Shown: piece after piece, positions 24,566 through 36,321 of the stretch
How the letters are laid out: the number at the start of each line of letters is the position of its first letter
How positions within the stretch are numbered: position 1 is the stretch's first letter
Source of the DNA: Crossaster papposus
Taxonomy: Eukaryota > Echinodermata > Asteroidea > Velatida > Solasteridae
NCBI GenBank assembly: GCA_037893245.1
Contig: JBAIAA010000652.1
Span: 248,001-312,000, forward strand
Length of the DNA: 64,000 bases
Reading direction: 5' to 3'
Notes under the pieces: generated by a model
Told to the model about the DNA's origin: nothing
Database searches by the model: none
The model's input: the letters and a program-made list of their open reading frames with translations, nothing else
Translations under genes and position numbers: made by a program

Positions 24566-24680
24566 ATTTAACTCGAGGGCTTGTTCCCACATCAGGTGTT
24601 TATTTCTACTGCACACTTCTTTCCCTTTACATAATAATAAATGTGAGTTTGTTTTGTTATCAGATCAAATTGAGTTTTTT
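24566..24680 (+). repeat. Module 23: B1-C
   Basis: Followed by a 41 bp A unit (CTACAACGGC, missing two bases), a marker shared with modules 34, 39, 41, 46, 49 and 51. Confidence 0.95.
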
Positions 24681-25191
24681 AAGATTTGGTCTACAACGGC
24701 ATATCCCTACTACTACATATTTAAGATTTGGTCTACAATCGGCATATCCCTACTACTACATATTTAAGATTTGGTCTACAATCGGCATATCCCTACTACT
24801 ACATATTTAAGATTTGGTCTACAATCGGCATATCCCTACTACTACATATTTAAGATTTGGTCTATAATCGGCATATCCCTACTACTACATATTTAAGATT
24901 TGGTCTACAATCGGCATATCCCTACTACTACATATTTAAGATTTGGTCTACAATCGGCATATCCCTACTACTACATATTTAAGATTTGGTCTACAATCGG
25001 CATATCCCTACTACTACATATTTAAGATGTGGTCTACAATCGGCATATCCCTACTACTACATATTTAAGATTTGGTCTACAATCGGCATATCCCTACTAC
25101 TACATATTTAAGATTTGGTCTACAATCGGCATATCCCTACTACTACATATTTAAGATTTGGTATACAATCGGCATATCCCTACTACTACAT

Positions 25192-25440
25192 ATTTAACTC
25201 GAGGGCTTGTTCCCACATCAGGTGTTTATTTCTACTGCACACTTCTTTCCCTTTACATATTTAACTCGAGGGCTTGTTCCCACATCAGGTGTTTATTTCT
25301 ACTGCACACTTCTTTCCCTTTACATATTTAACTCGAGGGCTTGTTCCCACATCAGGTGTTTATTTCTACTGCACACTTCTTTCCCTTTACATAAAAATAA
25401 ATGTGAGTTTGTTTTGTTATCAGATCAAATTGAGTTTTTT
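25192..25440 (+). repeat. Module 24: B3-C
   Basis: C opens AAAAATAAATG, as in module 15. Confidence 0.95.
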
Positions 25441-26038
25441 AAGATTTGGTCTACAATCGGCATATCCCTACTACTACATATTTAAGATTTGGTCTACAAT
25501 CGGCATATCCCTACTGCTACATATTTAAGATTTGGTCTACAATCGGCATATCCCTACTACTACATATTTAAGATTTGGTCTACAATCGGCATATCCCTAC
25601 TTCTACATATTTAAGATTTGGTCTACAATCGGCATATCCCTACTACTACATATTTAAGATTTGGTCTACAATCGGCATATCCCTACTACTACATATTTAA
25701 GATTTGGTCTACAATCGGCATGTCCCTACTACTACATATTTAAGATTTGGTCTAAAATCGGCATATCCCTACTACTACATATTTAAGATTTGGTCTACAA
25801 TCGGCATATCCCTACTACTACATATTTAAGATTTGGTCTACAATCGGCATATCCCTACTACTACAAATTTAAGATTTGGTCTACAATCGGCATATCCCTA
25901 CTACTACATATTTAAAATTTGGTCTACAATCGGCATATCCCTACTACTACATATTTAAGATTTGGTCTACAATCGGCATATCCCTACTACTACATATTTA
26001 AGATTTGGTCTACAATCGGCATATCCCTACTACTACAT

Positions 26039-26287
26039 ATTTAACTCGAGGGCTTGTTCCCACATCAGGTGTTTATTTCTACTGCACACTTCTTTCCCTT
26101 TACATATTTAACTCGAGGGCTTGTTCCCACATCAGGTGTTTATTTCTACTGCACACTTCTTTCCCTTTACATATTTAACTCGAGGGCTTGTTCCCACATC
26201 AGGTGTTTATTTCTACTGCACACTTCTTTCTCTTTACATAATAATAAATGTGAGTTTGTTTTGTTATCAGATCAAATTGAGTTTTTT
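26039..26287 (+). repeat. Module 25: B3-C
   Basis: Third B TTCTCTTT; followed by the ATTGAATATT A unit as after modules 7 and 16. Confidence 0.95.
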
Positions 26288-26670
26288 AAGATTTGGTCTA
26301 CAATCGGCATATCCCTACTACTACATATTTAAGATTTGGTCTACAATCGGCATATCCCTACCACTACATATTGAATATTTGGTCTACAATCGGCATATCC
26401 CTACTACTACATATTTAAGATTTGGTCTACAATCGGCATATCCCTACTACTACATATTTAAGATTTGGTCTACAATCGGCATATCCCTACTACTACATAT
26501 TTAAGATTTGGTCTACAATCGGCATATCCCTACCACTACATATTTAATATTTGGTCTACAATCGGCATATCCCTACTACTACATATTTAAGATTTGGTCT
26601 ACAATCGGCATATCCCTACTACTACATATTTAAGATTTGGTCTACAATCGGCATATCCCTACTACTACAT

Positions 26671-26919
26671 ATTTAACTCGAGGGCTTGTTCCCACATCAG
26701 GTGTTTATTTCTACTGCACACTTCTTTCCCTTTACATATTTAACTCGAGGGCATGTTCCCACATCAGGTGTTTATTTCTACTGCACACTTCTTTCCCTTT
26801 ACATATTTAACTCGAGGGCTTGTTCCCACATCAGGTGTTTATTTCTACTGCACACTTCTTTCCCTTTACATACTAATAAATGTGAGTTTGTTTTGTTATC
26901 AGATCAAATTGAGTTTTTT
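26671..26919 (+). repeat. Module 26: B3-C
   Basis: C opens ACTAATAAATG as in module 8; second B has GGGCATGTTCCC, a private change absent from module 8. Last triple-B module in the window. Confidence 0.95.
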
Positions 26920-26958
26920 AAGATTTGGTCTACAATCGGCATATCCCTACTACTACAT

Positions 26959-27073
26959 ATTTAACTCGAGGGCTTGTTCCCACATCAGGTGTTTATTTCT
27001 ACTGCACACTTCTTTCCCTTTACATAATAATAAATGTGAGTTTGTTTTGTTATCAGATCAAATTGAGTTGTTT
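26959..27073 (+). repeat. Module 27: B1-C
   Basis: One A unit after module 26. C ends GAGTTGTTTAAAGATT, differing from module 9 by one base. Confidence 0.95.
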
Positions 27074-27156
27074 AAAGATTTGGTCTACAATCGGCATATC
27101 CCTACTACTACATATTTAAGATTTGGTCTACAATCGGCATATCCCTACTACTACAT

Positions 27157-27271
27157 ATTTAACTCGAGGGCTTGTTCCCACATCAGGTGTTTATTTCTAC
27201 TGCACACTTCTTTCCCTTTACATAATAATACATGTGAGTTTGTTTTGTTATCAGATCAAATTGAGTTTTTT
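27157..27271 (+). repeat. Module 28: B1-C, AATAAA lost
   Basis: Carries the AATACA change of module 10. Confidence 0.95.
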
Positions 27272-27697
27272 AAGATTTGGTCTACAATCGGCATATCCCT
27301 ACTACTACATATTTAAGAATTGGTCTACAATCGGCATATCCCTACTACTACATATTTAAGATTTGGTCTACAATCGGCATATCCCTACTACTACATATTT
27401 AAGAATTGGTCTACAATCGGCATATCCCTACTACTACATATTTAAGATTTGGTCTACAATCGGCATATCCCTACTACTACATATTTAAGATTTGGTCTAC
27501 AATCGGCATATCCCTACTACTACATATTTAAGATTTGGTCTACAATCGGCATATCCCTACTACTACATATTTAAGATTTGGTCTACAATCGGCATATCCC
27601 TACTACTACATATTTAAGATTTGGTCTACAATCGGCATATCCCCACTACTACATATTTAAGATTTGGTCTACAATCGGCATATCCCTACTACTACAT

Positions 27698-27812
27698 ATT
27701 TAACTCGAGGGCTTGTTCCCACATCAGGTGTTTATTTCTACTGCACACTTATTTCCCTTTACATAATAATAAATGTGAGTTTGTTTTGTTATCAGATCAA
27801 ATTGAGTTTTTT
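27698..27812 (+). repeat. Module 29: B1-C
   Basis: CTTATTTCCC type. The second transposon copy starts 507 bp after its left edge, against 464 bp after module 17; the difference is one A unit. Confidence 0.95.
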
Positions 27813-28200
27813 AAGATTTGGTCTACAATCGGCATATCCCTACTACTACATATTTAAGATTTGGTATACAATCGGCATATCCCTACTACTACATATTTAA
27901 GATTTGGTCTACAATCGGCATATCCCTACTACTACATATTTAAGATTTGGTGTACAATCGGCATATCCCTACTACTACATATTTAAGATTTGGTCTACAA
28001 TCGGCATATCCCTACTACTACTACATATTTAAGATTTGGTCTACAATCGGCATATCCCTACTACTACATATTTAAGATTTTGTCTACAATCGGCATATCC
28101 CTACTACTACATTTTTAAGATTTGGTCTACAATCGGCATATCCCTACTACTACATATTTAAGATTTGGTCTACAATCGGCATATCCGTATTACTACATAT

Positions 28201-28204
28201 TTAA
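28201..28204. repeat. TTAA target-site duplication, left, copy 2
   Basis: Precedes CCCTCGGCGG. The A unit to the left carries CATATCCGTATTAC, the same two variants as the unit left of copy 1. Confidence 0.85.
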
Positions 28205-28240
28205 CCCTCGGCGGCACCACCTAAAAAAATTTTCAGGGAG

Positions 28241-28265
28241 GCACTACCGGGATCCTTCGGTAGGC
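28241..28265. other. Hairpin near left end of element copy 2
   Basis: Same CTACCG/CGGTAG stem and 8-base loop as in copy 1. Confidence 0.6.
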
Positions 28266-28436
28266 ATTTTATGTTGGAGGGTAAATAACTGTGTTGGGGG
28301 GGCCCAAATCTTGTTCTAATGGTTTGAACAGATGGATATAAGGACCCTGGACACACATATCAAAGATTTAAACATTCTGGCTATTTTATGTATTTTTTTA
28401 AGGACATCCATTGCAAGCATGTAAACATTGAAATCA

Positions 28437-28450
28437 GTATTGCGCAATAC
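28437..28450. promoter_or_regulatory. 14 bp perfect palindrome, copy 2
   Basis: GTATTGCGCAATAC, unchanged from copy 1; contains the C/EBP-type ATTGCGCAAT core. Confidence 0.4.
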
Positions 28451-28855
28451 ATACATGAAACAGCAATAGGATACACACTGTACAAATAACCACGACCAAC
28501 AGCTCTAACTACCCCCCCAGGGGATGTCTGGGTCACAGCTGTGTTTGTTATCTACCCCAAGGCCGCTCAAAGAGATGTCAGAGACTTTTTTTGACAGCGG
28601 CTATACACAATGGGATCAGATTTCGATTTGTTTGCACAACTCTATGGCTTTTGGCCAAAACCATTATTTTGAAGGGATGGTTTTTTTTTTTTCACCCCCT
28701 GAATGACCTCCTGGGTTAGAATTTTTCCCAGTCCATTCAGCAGGGTCTAGGGATAGATGAAAAAAAAGGACAGCTCCATTGACTGAAAAAAAAAAAAATA
28801 TAAACAAACACATAGTTTTTGTCCACCCTTTGGAGGCTGGCCGTTTGACTGAGGG

Positions 28856-28859
28856 TTAA
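28856..28859. repeat. TTAA target-site duplication, right, copy 2
   Basis: Follows GAGGG and continues the interrupted A unit in register. Confidence 0.85.
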
Positions 28860-29885
28860 GATTTGGTCTACAATCGGCATATCCCTACTACTACATATTT
28901 AAGATTTGGTCTACAATCGGCATATCCCTACTACTACATATGTAAGATTTGGTTTACAATCGGCATATCCCTACTACTACATATTTAAGATTTGGTCTAC
29001 AATCGGCATATCCCTACTACTACATATTTAAGATTTGGTCTACAATCGGCATATCCCTACTACTACATATTTAAGATTTGGTCTACAATCGGCATATCCC
29101 TACTACTACATATTTAAGATTTGGTCTACAATCGGCATATCCCTACTACTACATATTTAAGATTTGGTCTACAATCGGCATATCCATACTACTACATATT
29201 TAAGATTTGGTCTACAATCGGCATATCCCTACTACTACATATTTAAGATTTGGTCTACAATCGGCATATCCCTACTACTACATATTTAAGATTTGGTCTA
29301 CAATCGGCATATCCCTACTACTACATATTTAAGATTTGGTCTACAATCGGCATATCCCTACTACTACATATTTAAGATTTGGTCTACAATCGGCATATCC
29401 CTACTACTACATATTTAAGATTTGGTCTACAATCGGCATATCCCTACTACTACATATTTAAGATTTGGTCTACAATCGGCATATCCCTACTACTACATAT
29501 TTAAGATTTGGTCTACAATCGGCATATCCCTACTACTACATATTTAAGATTTGGTCTACAATCGGCATATCCCTACTACTACATATTTAAGATTTGGTCT
29601 ACAATCGGCATATCCCTACTACTACATATTTAAGATTTGGTCTACAATCGGCATATCCCTACTACTACATATTTAAGATTTGGTCTACAATCGGCATATC
29701 CCTACTACTACATATTTAAGATTTGGTCTACAATCGGCATATCCCTACTACTACATATTTAAGATTTGGTCTACAATCGGCATATCCGTACTACTACATA
29801 TTTAAGATTTGGTCTACAATCGGCATATCCCTACTACTACATATTTAAGATTTGGTCTACAATCGGCATATCCCTACTACTACAT
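28856..29885 (+). repeat. A-monomer array
   Basis: About 24 A units. One ATGTAAGATTTGGTTTAC unit and one CATATCCATAC unit are present, i.e. the unduplicated form of 21051-22637. It ends with CATATCCGTAC two units before module 30. No gene. Confidence 0.95.
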
Positions 29886-30067
29886 ATGTAACTCGAGGGC
29901 TTGTTCCCACATCAGGTGTTTATTTCTACTGCACACTTCTTTCCCTTTACATATTTAACTCGAGGGCTTGTTCCCACATCAGGTGTTTATTTCTACTGCA
30001 CACTTCTTTCCCTTTACATAATAATAAATGTGAGTTTGTTTTGTTATCAGATCAAATTGAGTTTTTT
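29886..30067 (+). repeat. Module 30: B2-C
   Basis: ATGTAACTCGAG left edge, counterpart of module 19. The following A unit has GATTTTGTC. Confidence 0.95.
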
Positions 30068-30150
30068 AAAGATTTTGTCTACAATCGGCATATCCCTACT
30101 ACTACATATTTAAGATTTGGTCTACAATCGGCATATCCCTACTACTACAT

Positions 30151-30332
30151 ATTTAACTCGAGGGATTGTTCCCACAACAGGTGTTTATTTCTACTGCACA
30201 CTTCTTTCCCTTTACATATTTAACTCGAGGGCTTGTTCCCACATCAGGTGTTTATTTCTACTGCACACTTCTTTCCCTTTACATAATAATAAATGTGAGT
30301 TTGTTTTGTTATCAGATCAAATTTAGTTTTTC
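30151..30332 (+). repeat. Module 31: B2-C
   Basis: Carries GGGATTGTTCCC, CACAACAGG and the AAATTTAGTTTTTC end, as in module 20. Confidence 0.95.
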
Positions 30333-30503
30333 AAGATTTGGTCTACAATCGGCATATCCCTACTACTACTACATATTTAAGAGTTGGTCTACAATCGGCA
30401 TATCCCTACTACTACATATTTAAGATTTGGTCTACAATCGGCATATCCCTACTACTACATATTTAAGATTTGGTCTACAATCGGCATATCCCTACTACTG
30501 CAT

Positions 30504-30685
30504 ATTTAACTCGAGGGCTTGTTCCCACATCAGGTGTTTATTTCTACTGCACACTTCTTTCCCTTTACATATTTAACTCGAGGGCTTGTTCCCACATCAG
30601 GTGTTTATTTCTACTGCACACTTCTTTCCCTTTACATAATAATAAATGTGAGTTTGTTTTGTTATCAGATCAAATTGAGTTTTTT
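30504..30685 (+). repeat. Module 32: B2-C
   Basis: Preceded by ACTACTGCAT, shared with modules 37, 43 and 44. Confidence 0.95.
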
Positions 30686-31197
30686 AAGATTTGGTCTACA
30701 ATCGGCATATCCCTACTACTACATATTTAAGATTTGGTCTACAATCGGCATATCCCTACTACTACATATTTAAGATTTGGTCTACAATCGGCATATCCCT
30801 ACTACTACATATTTAAGATTTGGTCTACAATCGGCATATCCCTACTACTACATATTTAAGATTTGGTCTACAATCGGCATATCCCTACTACTACATATTT
30901 AAGATTTGGTCTACAATCGGCATATCCCTACTACTACATATTTAAGATTTGGTCTACAATCGGCATATCCCTACTACTACATATTTAAGATTTGGTCTAC
31001 AATCGGCATATCCCTACTACTACATATTTAAGATTTGGTCTACAATCGGCATATCCCTACTACTACATATTTAAGATTTGGTCTACAATCGGCATATCCC
31101 TACTACTACATATTTAAGATTTGGTCTACAATCGGCATATCCCTACTACTACATATTTAAGATTTGGTCTACAATCGGCATATCCCTACTACTACAT

Positions 31198-31380
31198 ATT
31201 TAACTCGAGGGCTTGTTCCCACATCAGGTGTTTATTTCTACTGCACACTTCTTTCCCTTTACATATTTAACTCGAGGGCTTGTTCCCACATCAGGTGTTT
31301 ATTTCTACTTCACACTTCTTTCCCTTTACATAATAATAAATGTGAGTTTGTTTTGTTATCAGATCAAATTGAGTTTTTTT
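31198..31380 (+). repeat. Module 33: B2-C
   Basis: Second B has CTACTTCACAC for CTACTGCACAC, shared only with module 38; seven T. Confidence 0.95.
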
Positions 31381-31419
31381 AAGATTTGGTCTACAATCGG
31401 CATATCCCTACTACTACAT

Positions 31420-31534
31420 ATTTAACTCGAGGGCTTGTTCCCACATCAGGTGTTTATTTCTACTGCACACTTCTTTCCCTTTACATAATAATAAATGTGA
31501 GTTTGTTTTGTTATCAGATCAAATTGAGTTTTTT
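31420..31534 (+). repeat. Module 34: B1-C
   Basis: One A unit after module 33; followed by the 41 bp CAACGGC unit. Confidence 0.95.
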
Positions 31535-32131
31535 AAGATTTGGTCTACAACGGCATATCCCTACTACTACATATTTAAGATTTGGTCTACAATCGGCATA
31601 TCCCTACTACTACATATTTAAGATTTGGTCTACAATCGGCATATCCCTACTACTACATATTTAAGATTTGGTCTACAATCGGCATATCCCTACTACTACA
31701 TATTTAAGATTTGGTCTACAATCGGCATATCCCTACTACTACATATTTAAGATTTGGTCTACAATCGGCATATCCCTACTACTACATATTTAAGATTTGG
31801 TCTACAATCGGCATATCCCTACTACTACATATTTAAGAGTTGGTCTACAATCGGCATATCCCTACTACTACATATTTAAGAGTTGGTCTACAATCGGCAT
31901 ATCCCTACTACTACATATTTAAGATTTGGTCTACAATCGGCATATCGCTACTACTACATATTTAAGATTTGGTCTACAATCGGCATATCCCTACTACTAC
32001 ATATTTAAGATTTGGTCTACAATCGGCATATCCGTACTACTACATATTTAAGATTTGGTCTACAATCGGCATATCCCTACTACTACATATTTAAGATTTG
32101 GTCTACAATCGGCATATCCCTACTACTACAT

Positions 32132-32313
32132 ATGTAACTCGAGGGCTTGTTCCCACATCAGGTGTTTATTTCTACTGCACACTTCTTTCCCTTTACATAT
32201 TTAACTCGAGGGCTTGTTCCCACATCAGGTGTTTATTTCTACTGCACACTTCTTTCCCTTTACATAATAATAAATGTGAGTTTGTTTTGTTATCAGATCA
32301 AATTGAGTTTTTT
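32132..32313 (+). repeat. Module 35: B2-C
   Basis: ATGTAACTCGAG edge. The A unit after it has CAATTGGC, the only CpG-to-TpG change I noticed in the window (C to T at 32332). Confidence 0.95.
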
Positions 32314-32396
32314 AAAGATTTGGTCTACAATTGGCATATCCCTACTACTACATATTTAAGATTTGGTCTACAATCGGCATATCCCTACTACTACAT

Positions 32397-32578
32397 ATTT
32401 AACTCGAGGGATTGTTCCCACAACAGGTGTTTATTTCTACTGCACACTTCTTTCCCTTTACATATTTAACTCGAGGGCTTGTTCCCACATCAGGTGTTTA
32501 TTTCTACTGCACACTTCTTTCCCTTTACATAATAATAAATGTGAGTTTGTTTTGTTATCAGATCAAATTTAGTTTTTC
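32397..32578 (+). repeat. Module 36: B2-C
   Basis: Third copy of the GGGATTGTT / CACAACAGG / TTTAGTTTTTC variant set. Confidence 0.95.
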
Positions 32579-32749
32579 AAGATTTGGTCTACAATCGGCA
32601 TATCCCTACTACTACTACATATTTAAGAGTTGGTCTACAATCGGCATATCCCTACTACTACATATTTAAGATTTGGTCTACAATCGGCATATCCCTACTA
32701 CTACATATTTAAGATTTGGTCTACAATCGGCATATCCCTACTACTGCAT

Positions 32750-32931
32750 ATTTAACTCGAGGGCTTGTTCCCACATCAGGTGTTTATTTCTACTGCACAC
32801 TTCTTTCCCTTTACATATTTAACTCGAGGGCTTGTTCCCACATCAGGTGTTTATTTCTACTGCACACTTCTTTCCCTTTACATAATAATAAATGTGAGTT
32901 TGTTTTGTTATCAGATCAAATTGAGTTTTTT
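32750..32931 (+). repeat. Module 37: B2-C
   Basis: Preceded by ACTACTGCAT. Confidence 0.95.
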
Positions 32932-33486
32932 AAGATTTGGTCTACAATCGGCATATCCCTACTACTACATATTTAAGATTTGGTCTACAATCGGCATATC
33001 CCTACTACTACATATTTAAGATTTGGTCTACAATCGGCATATCCCTACTACTACATATTTAAGATTTGGTCTACAATCGGCATATCCCTACTACTACATA
33101 TTTAAGATTTGGTCTACAATCGGCATATCCCTACTACTACATATTTAAGATTTGGTCTACAATCGGCATATCCCTACTACTACATATTTAAGATTTGGTC
33201 TACAATCGGCATATCCCTACTACTACATATTTAAGATTTGGTCTACAATCGGCATATCCCTACTACTACATATTTAAGATTTGGTCTACAATCGGCATAT
33301 CCCTACTACTACATATTTAAGATTTGGTCTACAATCGGCATATCCCTACTACTACATATTTAAGATTTGGTCTACAATCGGCATATCCCTACTACTACAT
33401 ATTTAAGATTTGGTCTACAATCGGCATATCCCTACTACTACATATTTAAGATTTGGTCTACAATCGGCATATCCCTACTACTACAT

Positions 33487-33669
33487 ATTTAACTCGAGGG
33501 CTTGTTCCCACATCAGGTGTTTATTTCTACTGCACACTTCTTTCCCTTTACATATTTAACTCGAGGGCTTGTTCCCACATCAGGTGTTTATTTCTACTTC
33601 ACACTTCTTTCCCTTTACATAATAATAAATGTGAGTTTGTTTTGTTATCAGATCAAATTGAGTTTTTTT
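33487..33669 (+). repeat. Module 38: B2-C
   Basis: CTACTTCACAC in the second B; seven T. Start of the segment repeated 5090 bp downstream. Confidence 0.95.
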
Positions 33670-33708
33670 AAGATTTGGTCTACAATCGGCATATCCCTAC
33701 TACTACAT

Positions 33709-33823
33709 ATTTAACTCGAGGGCTTGTTCCCACATCAGGTGTTTATTTCTACTGCACACTTCTTTCCCTTTACATAATAATAAATGTGAGTTTGTTTTGT
33801 TATCAGATCAAATTGAGTTTTTT
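33709..33823 (+). repeat. Module 39: B1-C
   Basis: One A unit after module 38; followed by the 41 bp CAACGGC unit. Confidence 0.95.
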
Positions 33824-34377
33824 AAGATTTGGTCTACAACGGCATATCCCTACTACTACATATTTAAGATTTGGTCTACAATCGGCATATCCCTACTACT
33901 ACATATTTAAGATTTGGTCTACAATCGGCATATCCCTACTACTACATATTTAAGATTTGGTCTACAATCGGCATATCCCTACTACTACATATTTAAGATT
34001 TGGTCTACAATCGGCATATCCCTACTACTACATATTTAAGATTTGGTCTACAATCGGCATATCCCTACTACTACATATTTAAGATTTGGTCTACAATCGG
34101 CATATCCCTACTACTACATATTTAAGAGTTGGTCTACAATCGGCATATCCCTACTACTACATATTTAAGAGTTGGTCTACAATCGGCATATCCCTACTAC
34201 TACATATTTAAGATTTGGTCTACAATCGGCATATCGCTACTACTACATATTTAAGATTTGGTCTACAATCGGCATATCCCTACTACTACATATTTAAGAT
34301 TTGGTCTACAATCGGCATATCCCTACTACTACATATTTAAGATTTGGTCTACAATCGGCATATCCCTACTACTACAT

Positions 34378-34492
34378 ATTTAACTCGAGGGCTTGTTCCC
34401 ACATCAGGTGTTTATTTCTACTGCACACTTCTTTCCCTTTACATAATAATAAATGTGAGTTTGTTTTGTTATCAGATCAAATTGAGTTTTTT
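34378..34492 (+). repeat. Module 40: B1-C
   Basis: Second A unit after it has CCCTACAACTAC, shared with modules 47 and 50. Confidence 0.95.
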
Positions 34493-34703
34493 AAGATTTG
34501 GTCTACAATCGGCATATCCCTACTACTACATATTTAAGATTTGGTCTACAATCGGCATATCCCTACAACTACATATTTAAGATTTGGTCTACAATCGGCA
34601 TATCCCTACTACTACATATTTAAGATTTGGTCTACAATCGGCATATCCCTACTACTACATATTTAAGATTTGGTCTACAATCGGCATATCCCTACTACTA
34701 CAT

Positions 34704-34885
34704 ATTTAACTCGAGGGCTTGTTCCCACATCAGGTGTTTATTTCTACTGCACACTTCTTTCCCTTTACATATTTAACTCGAGGGCTTGTTCCTACATCAG
34801 GTGTTTATTTCTACTGCACACTTCTTTCCCTTTACATAATAATAAATGTGAGTTTGTTTTGTTATCAGATCAAATTGAGTTTTTT
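34704..34885 (+). repeat. Module 41: B2-C
   Basis: Second B has TTCCTACATC (shared with modules 51 and 60). The right junction reads TTTTTTATGATTTGG instead of AAGATTTGG. Confidence 0.95.
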
Positions 34886-35746
34886 ATGATTTGGTCTACA
34901 ACGGCATATCCCTACTACTACATATTTAAGATTTGGTCTACAATCGGCATATCCCTACTACTACATATTTAAGATTTGGTCTACAATCGGCATATCCCTA
35001 CTACTACATATTTAAGATTTGGTCTACAATCGGCATATCCCTACTACTACATATTTAAGATTTGGTCTACAATCGGCATATCCCTACTACTACATATTTA
35101 AGATTTGGTCTACAATCGGCATATCCCTACTACTACATATTTAAGATTTGGTCTACAATCGGCATATCCCTACTACTACATATTTAAGAGTTGGTCTACA
35201 ATCGGCATATCCCTACTACTACATATTTAAGAGTTGGTCTACAATCGGCATATCCCTACTACTACATATTTAAGATTTGGTCTACAATCGGCATATCGCT
35301 ACTACTACATATTTAAGATTTGGTCTACAATCGGCATATCCCTACTACTACATATTTAAGATTTGGTCTACAATCGGCATATCCCTACTACTACATATTT
35401 AAGATTTGGTCTACAATCGGCATATCCCTACTACTACATATTTAAGATTTGGTCTACAATCGGCATATCTCTACTACTACATATTTAAGATTTGGTCTAC
35501 AATCGGCATATCCCTACTACTACTACATATTTAAGATTTGGTCTACAATCGGCATATCCCTACTACTACTACATATTTAAGATTTGGTCTACAATCGGCA
35601 TATCCCTACTACTACATATTTAAGATTTGGTCTACAATCGGCATATCCCTACTACTACATATTTAAGATTTGGTCTACAATCGGCATATCCCTACTACTA
35701 CATATTTAAGATTTGGTCTACAATCGGCATATCCCTACTACTACAT
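34886..35746 (+). repeat. A-monomer array
   Basis: About 20 A units: the 41 bp CAACGGC unit, paired AAGAGTTGG units near 35187 and 35230, CATATCGCTAC, one CATATCTCTAC and two 46 bp units. Counterpart of 39976-40836. No gene. Confidence 0.95.
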
Positions 35747-35861
35747 ATTTAACTCGAGGGCTTGTTCCCACATCAGGTGTTTATTTCTACTGCACACTTC
35801 TTTCCCTTTACATAATAATAAATGTGAGTTTGTTTTGTTATCAGATCAAATTGAGTTTTTT
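35747..35861 (+). repeat. Module 42: B1-C
   Basis: Followed two units later by a 46 bp A unit, as after module 52. Confidence 0.95.
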
Positions 35862-36032
35862 AAGATTTGGTCTACAATCGGCATATCCCTACTACTACAT
35901 ATTTAAGATTTGGTCTACAATCGGCATATCCCTACTACTACTACATATTTAAGATTTGGTCTACAATCGGCATATCCCTACTACTACATATTTAAGATTT
36001 GGTCTACAATCGGCATATCCCTACTACTGCAT

Positions 36033-36147
36033 ATTTAACTCGAGGGCTTGTTCCCACATCAGGTGTTTATTTCTACTGCACACTTCTTTCCCTTTACATA
36101 ATAATAAATGTGAGTTTGTTTTGTTATCAGATCAAATTTAGTTTTTC
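36033..36147 (+). repeat. Module 43: B1-C
   Basis: Preceded by ACTACTGCAT; C ends AAATTTAGTTTTTC. It looks like a hybrid: left edge of the module 32/37 class, right end of the module 31/36 class, with one B lost. Confidence 0.95.
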
Positions 36148-36321
36148 AAGATTTGGTCTACAATCGGCATATCCCTACTACTACTACATATTTAAGAGTT
36201 GGTCTACAATCGGCATATCCCTACTACTACATATTTAAGATTTGGTCTACAATCGGCATATCCCTACTACTACTACATATTTAAGATTTGGTCTACAATC
36301 GGCATATCCCTACTACTGCAT

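Larger units (their letters stand above)
22989..24680. repeat. Five-module higher-order unit, copy 1
   Basis: Modules 19 to 23 have the pattern 2-2-2-2-1 B units with start spacings 265, 353, 737 and 222 bp. Copies at 29886-31534 (265, 353, 694, 222) and 32132-33823 (265, 353, 737, 222) share the same private B and C variants. Confidence 0.9.
25024..27900. repeat. Higher-order block, copy 2 (16,039 bp offset)
   Basis: Modules 24 to 29, matching 8985-11861. It ends on the approach to the second transposon copy, as the 17.3-20.1 kb version ends on the approach to the first. Module 24 shares AAAAATAAATG with module 15 rather than with module 6, so the three versions have exchanged segments. Confidence 0.9.
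28205..28855. mobile_element. Non-autonomous piggyBac-like element, copy 2
   Basis: A 651 bp near-identical copy of the element at 20399-21050. Differences seen by eye are GGCGGC for GGCCGC near the left end, A7T4 for A6T5 just after it, and one-base length changes in three homopolymers (T12 for T11, T5 for T6, A13 for A14). Shared flanking variants on both sides (CATATCCGTATTAC on the left, ATGTAAG and GGTTTAC on the right) show that this copy arose by duplication of a satellite segment that already held the element, not by a second transposition. The change next to the left end does not affect the terminal CCCTC. Confidence 0.75.
29886..31534. repeat. Five-module higher-order unit, copy 2
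   Basis: Modules 30-34; one A unit shorter between its third and fourth modules than the other two copies. It lies 2246 bp before copy 3. Confidence 0.9.
32132..33823. repeat. Five-module higher-order unit, copy 3
   Basis: Modules 35-39, same 265/353/737/222 spacing as copy 1. Confidence 0.9.
33487..35861. repeat. 5090 bp offset repeat, copy 1
   Basis: Modules 38 to 42 have spacings 222, 669, 326 and 1043 bp, exactly those of modules 48 to 52 at 38577-40951. Shared landmarks are the 41 bp CAACGGC units, paired AAGAGTTGG units followed by CATATCGCTAC, CCCTACAACTAC and TTCCTACATC. Confidence 0.9.

Noticed and set aside
20399..28855. Two independent insertions at the same motif
   Set aside because: Both copies share private A-unit variants on both flanks, which independent insertions would not.
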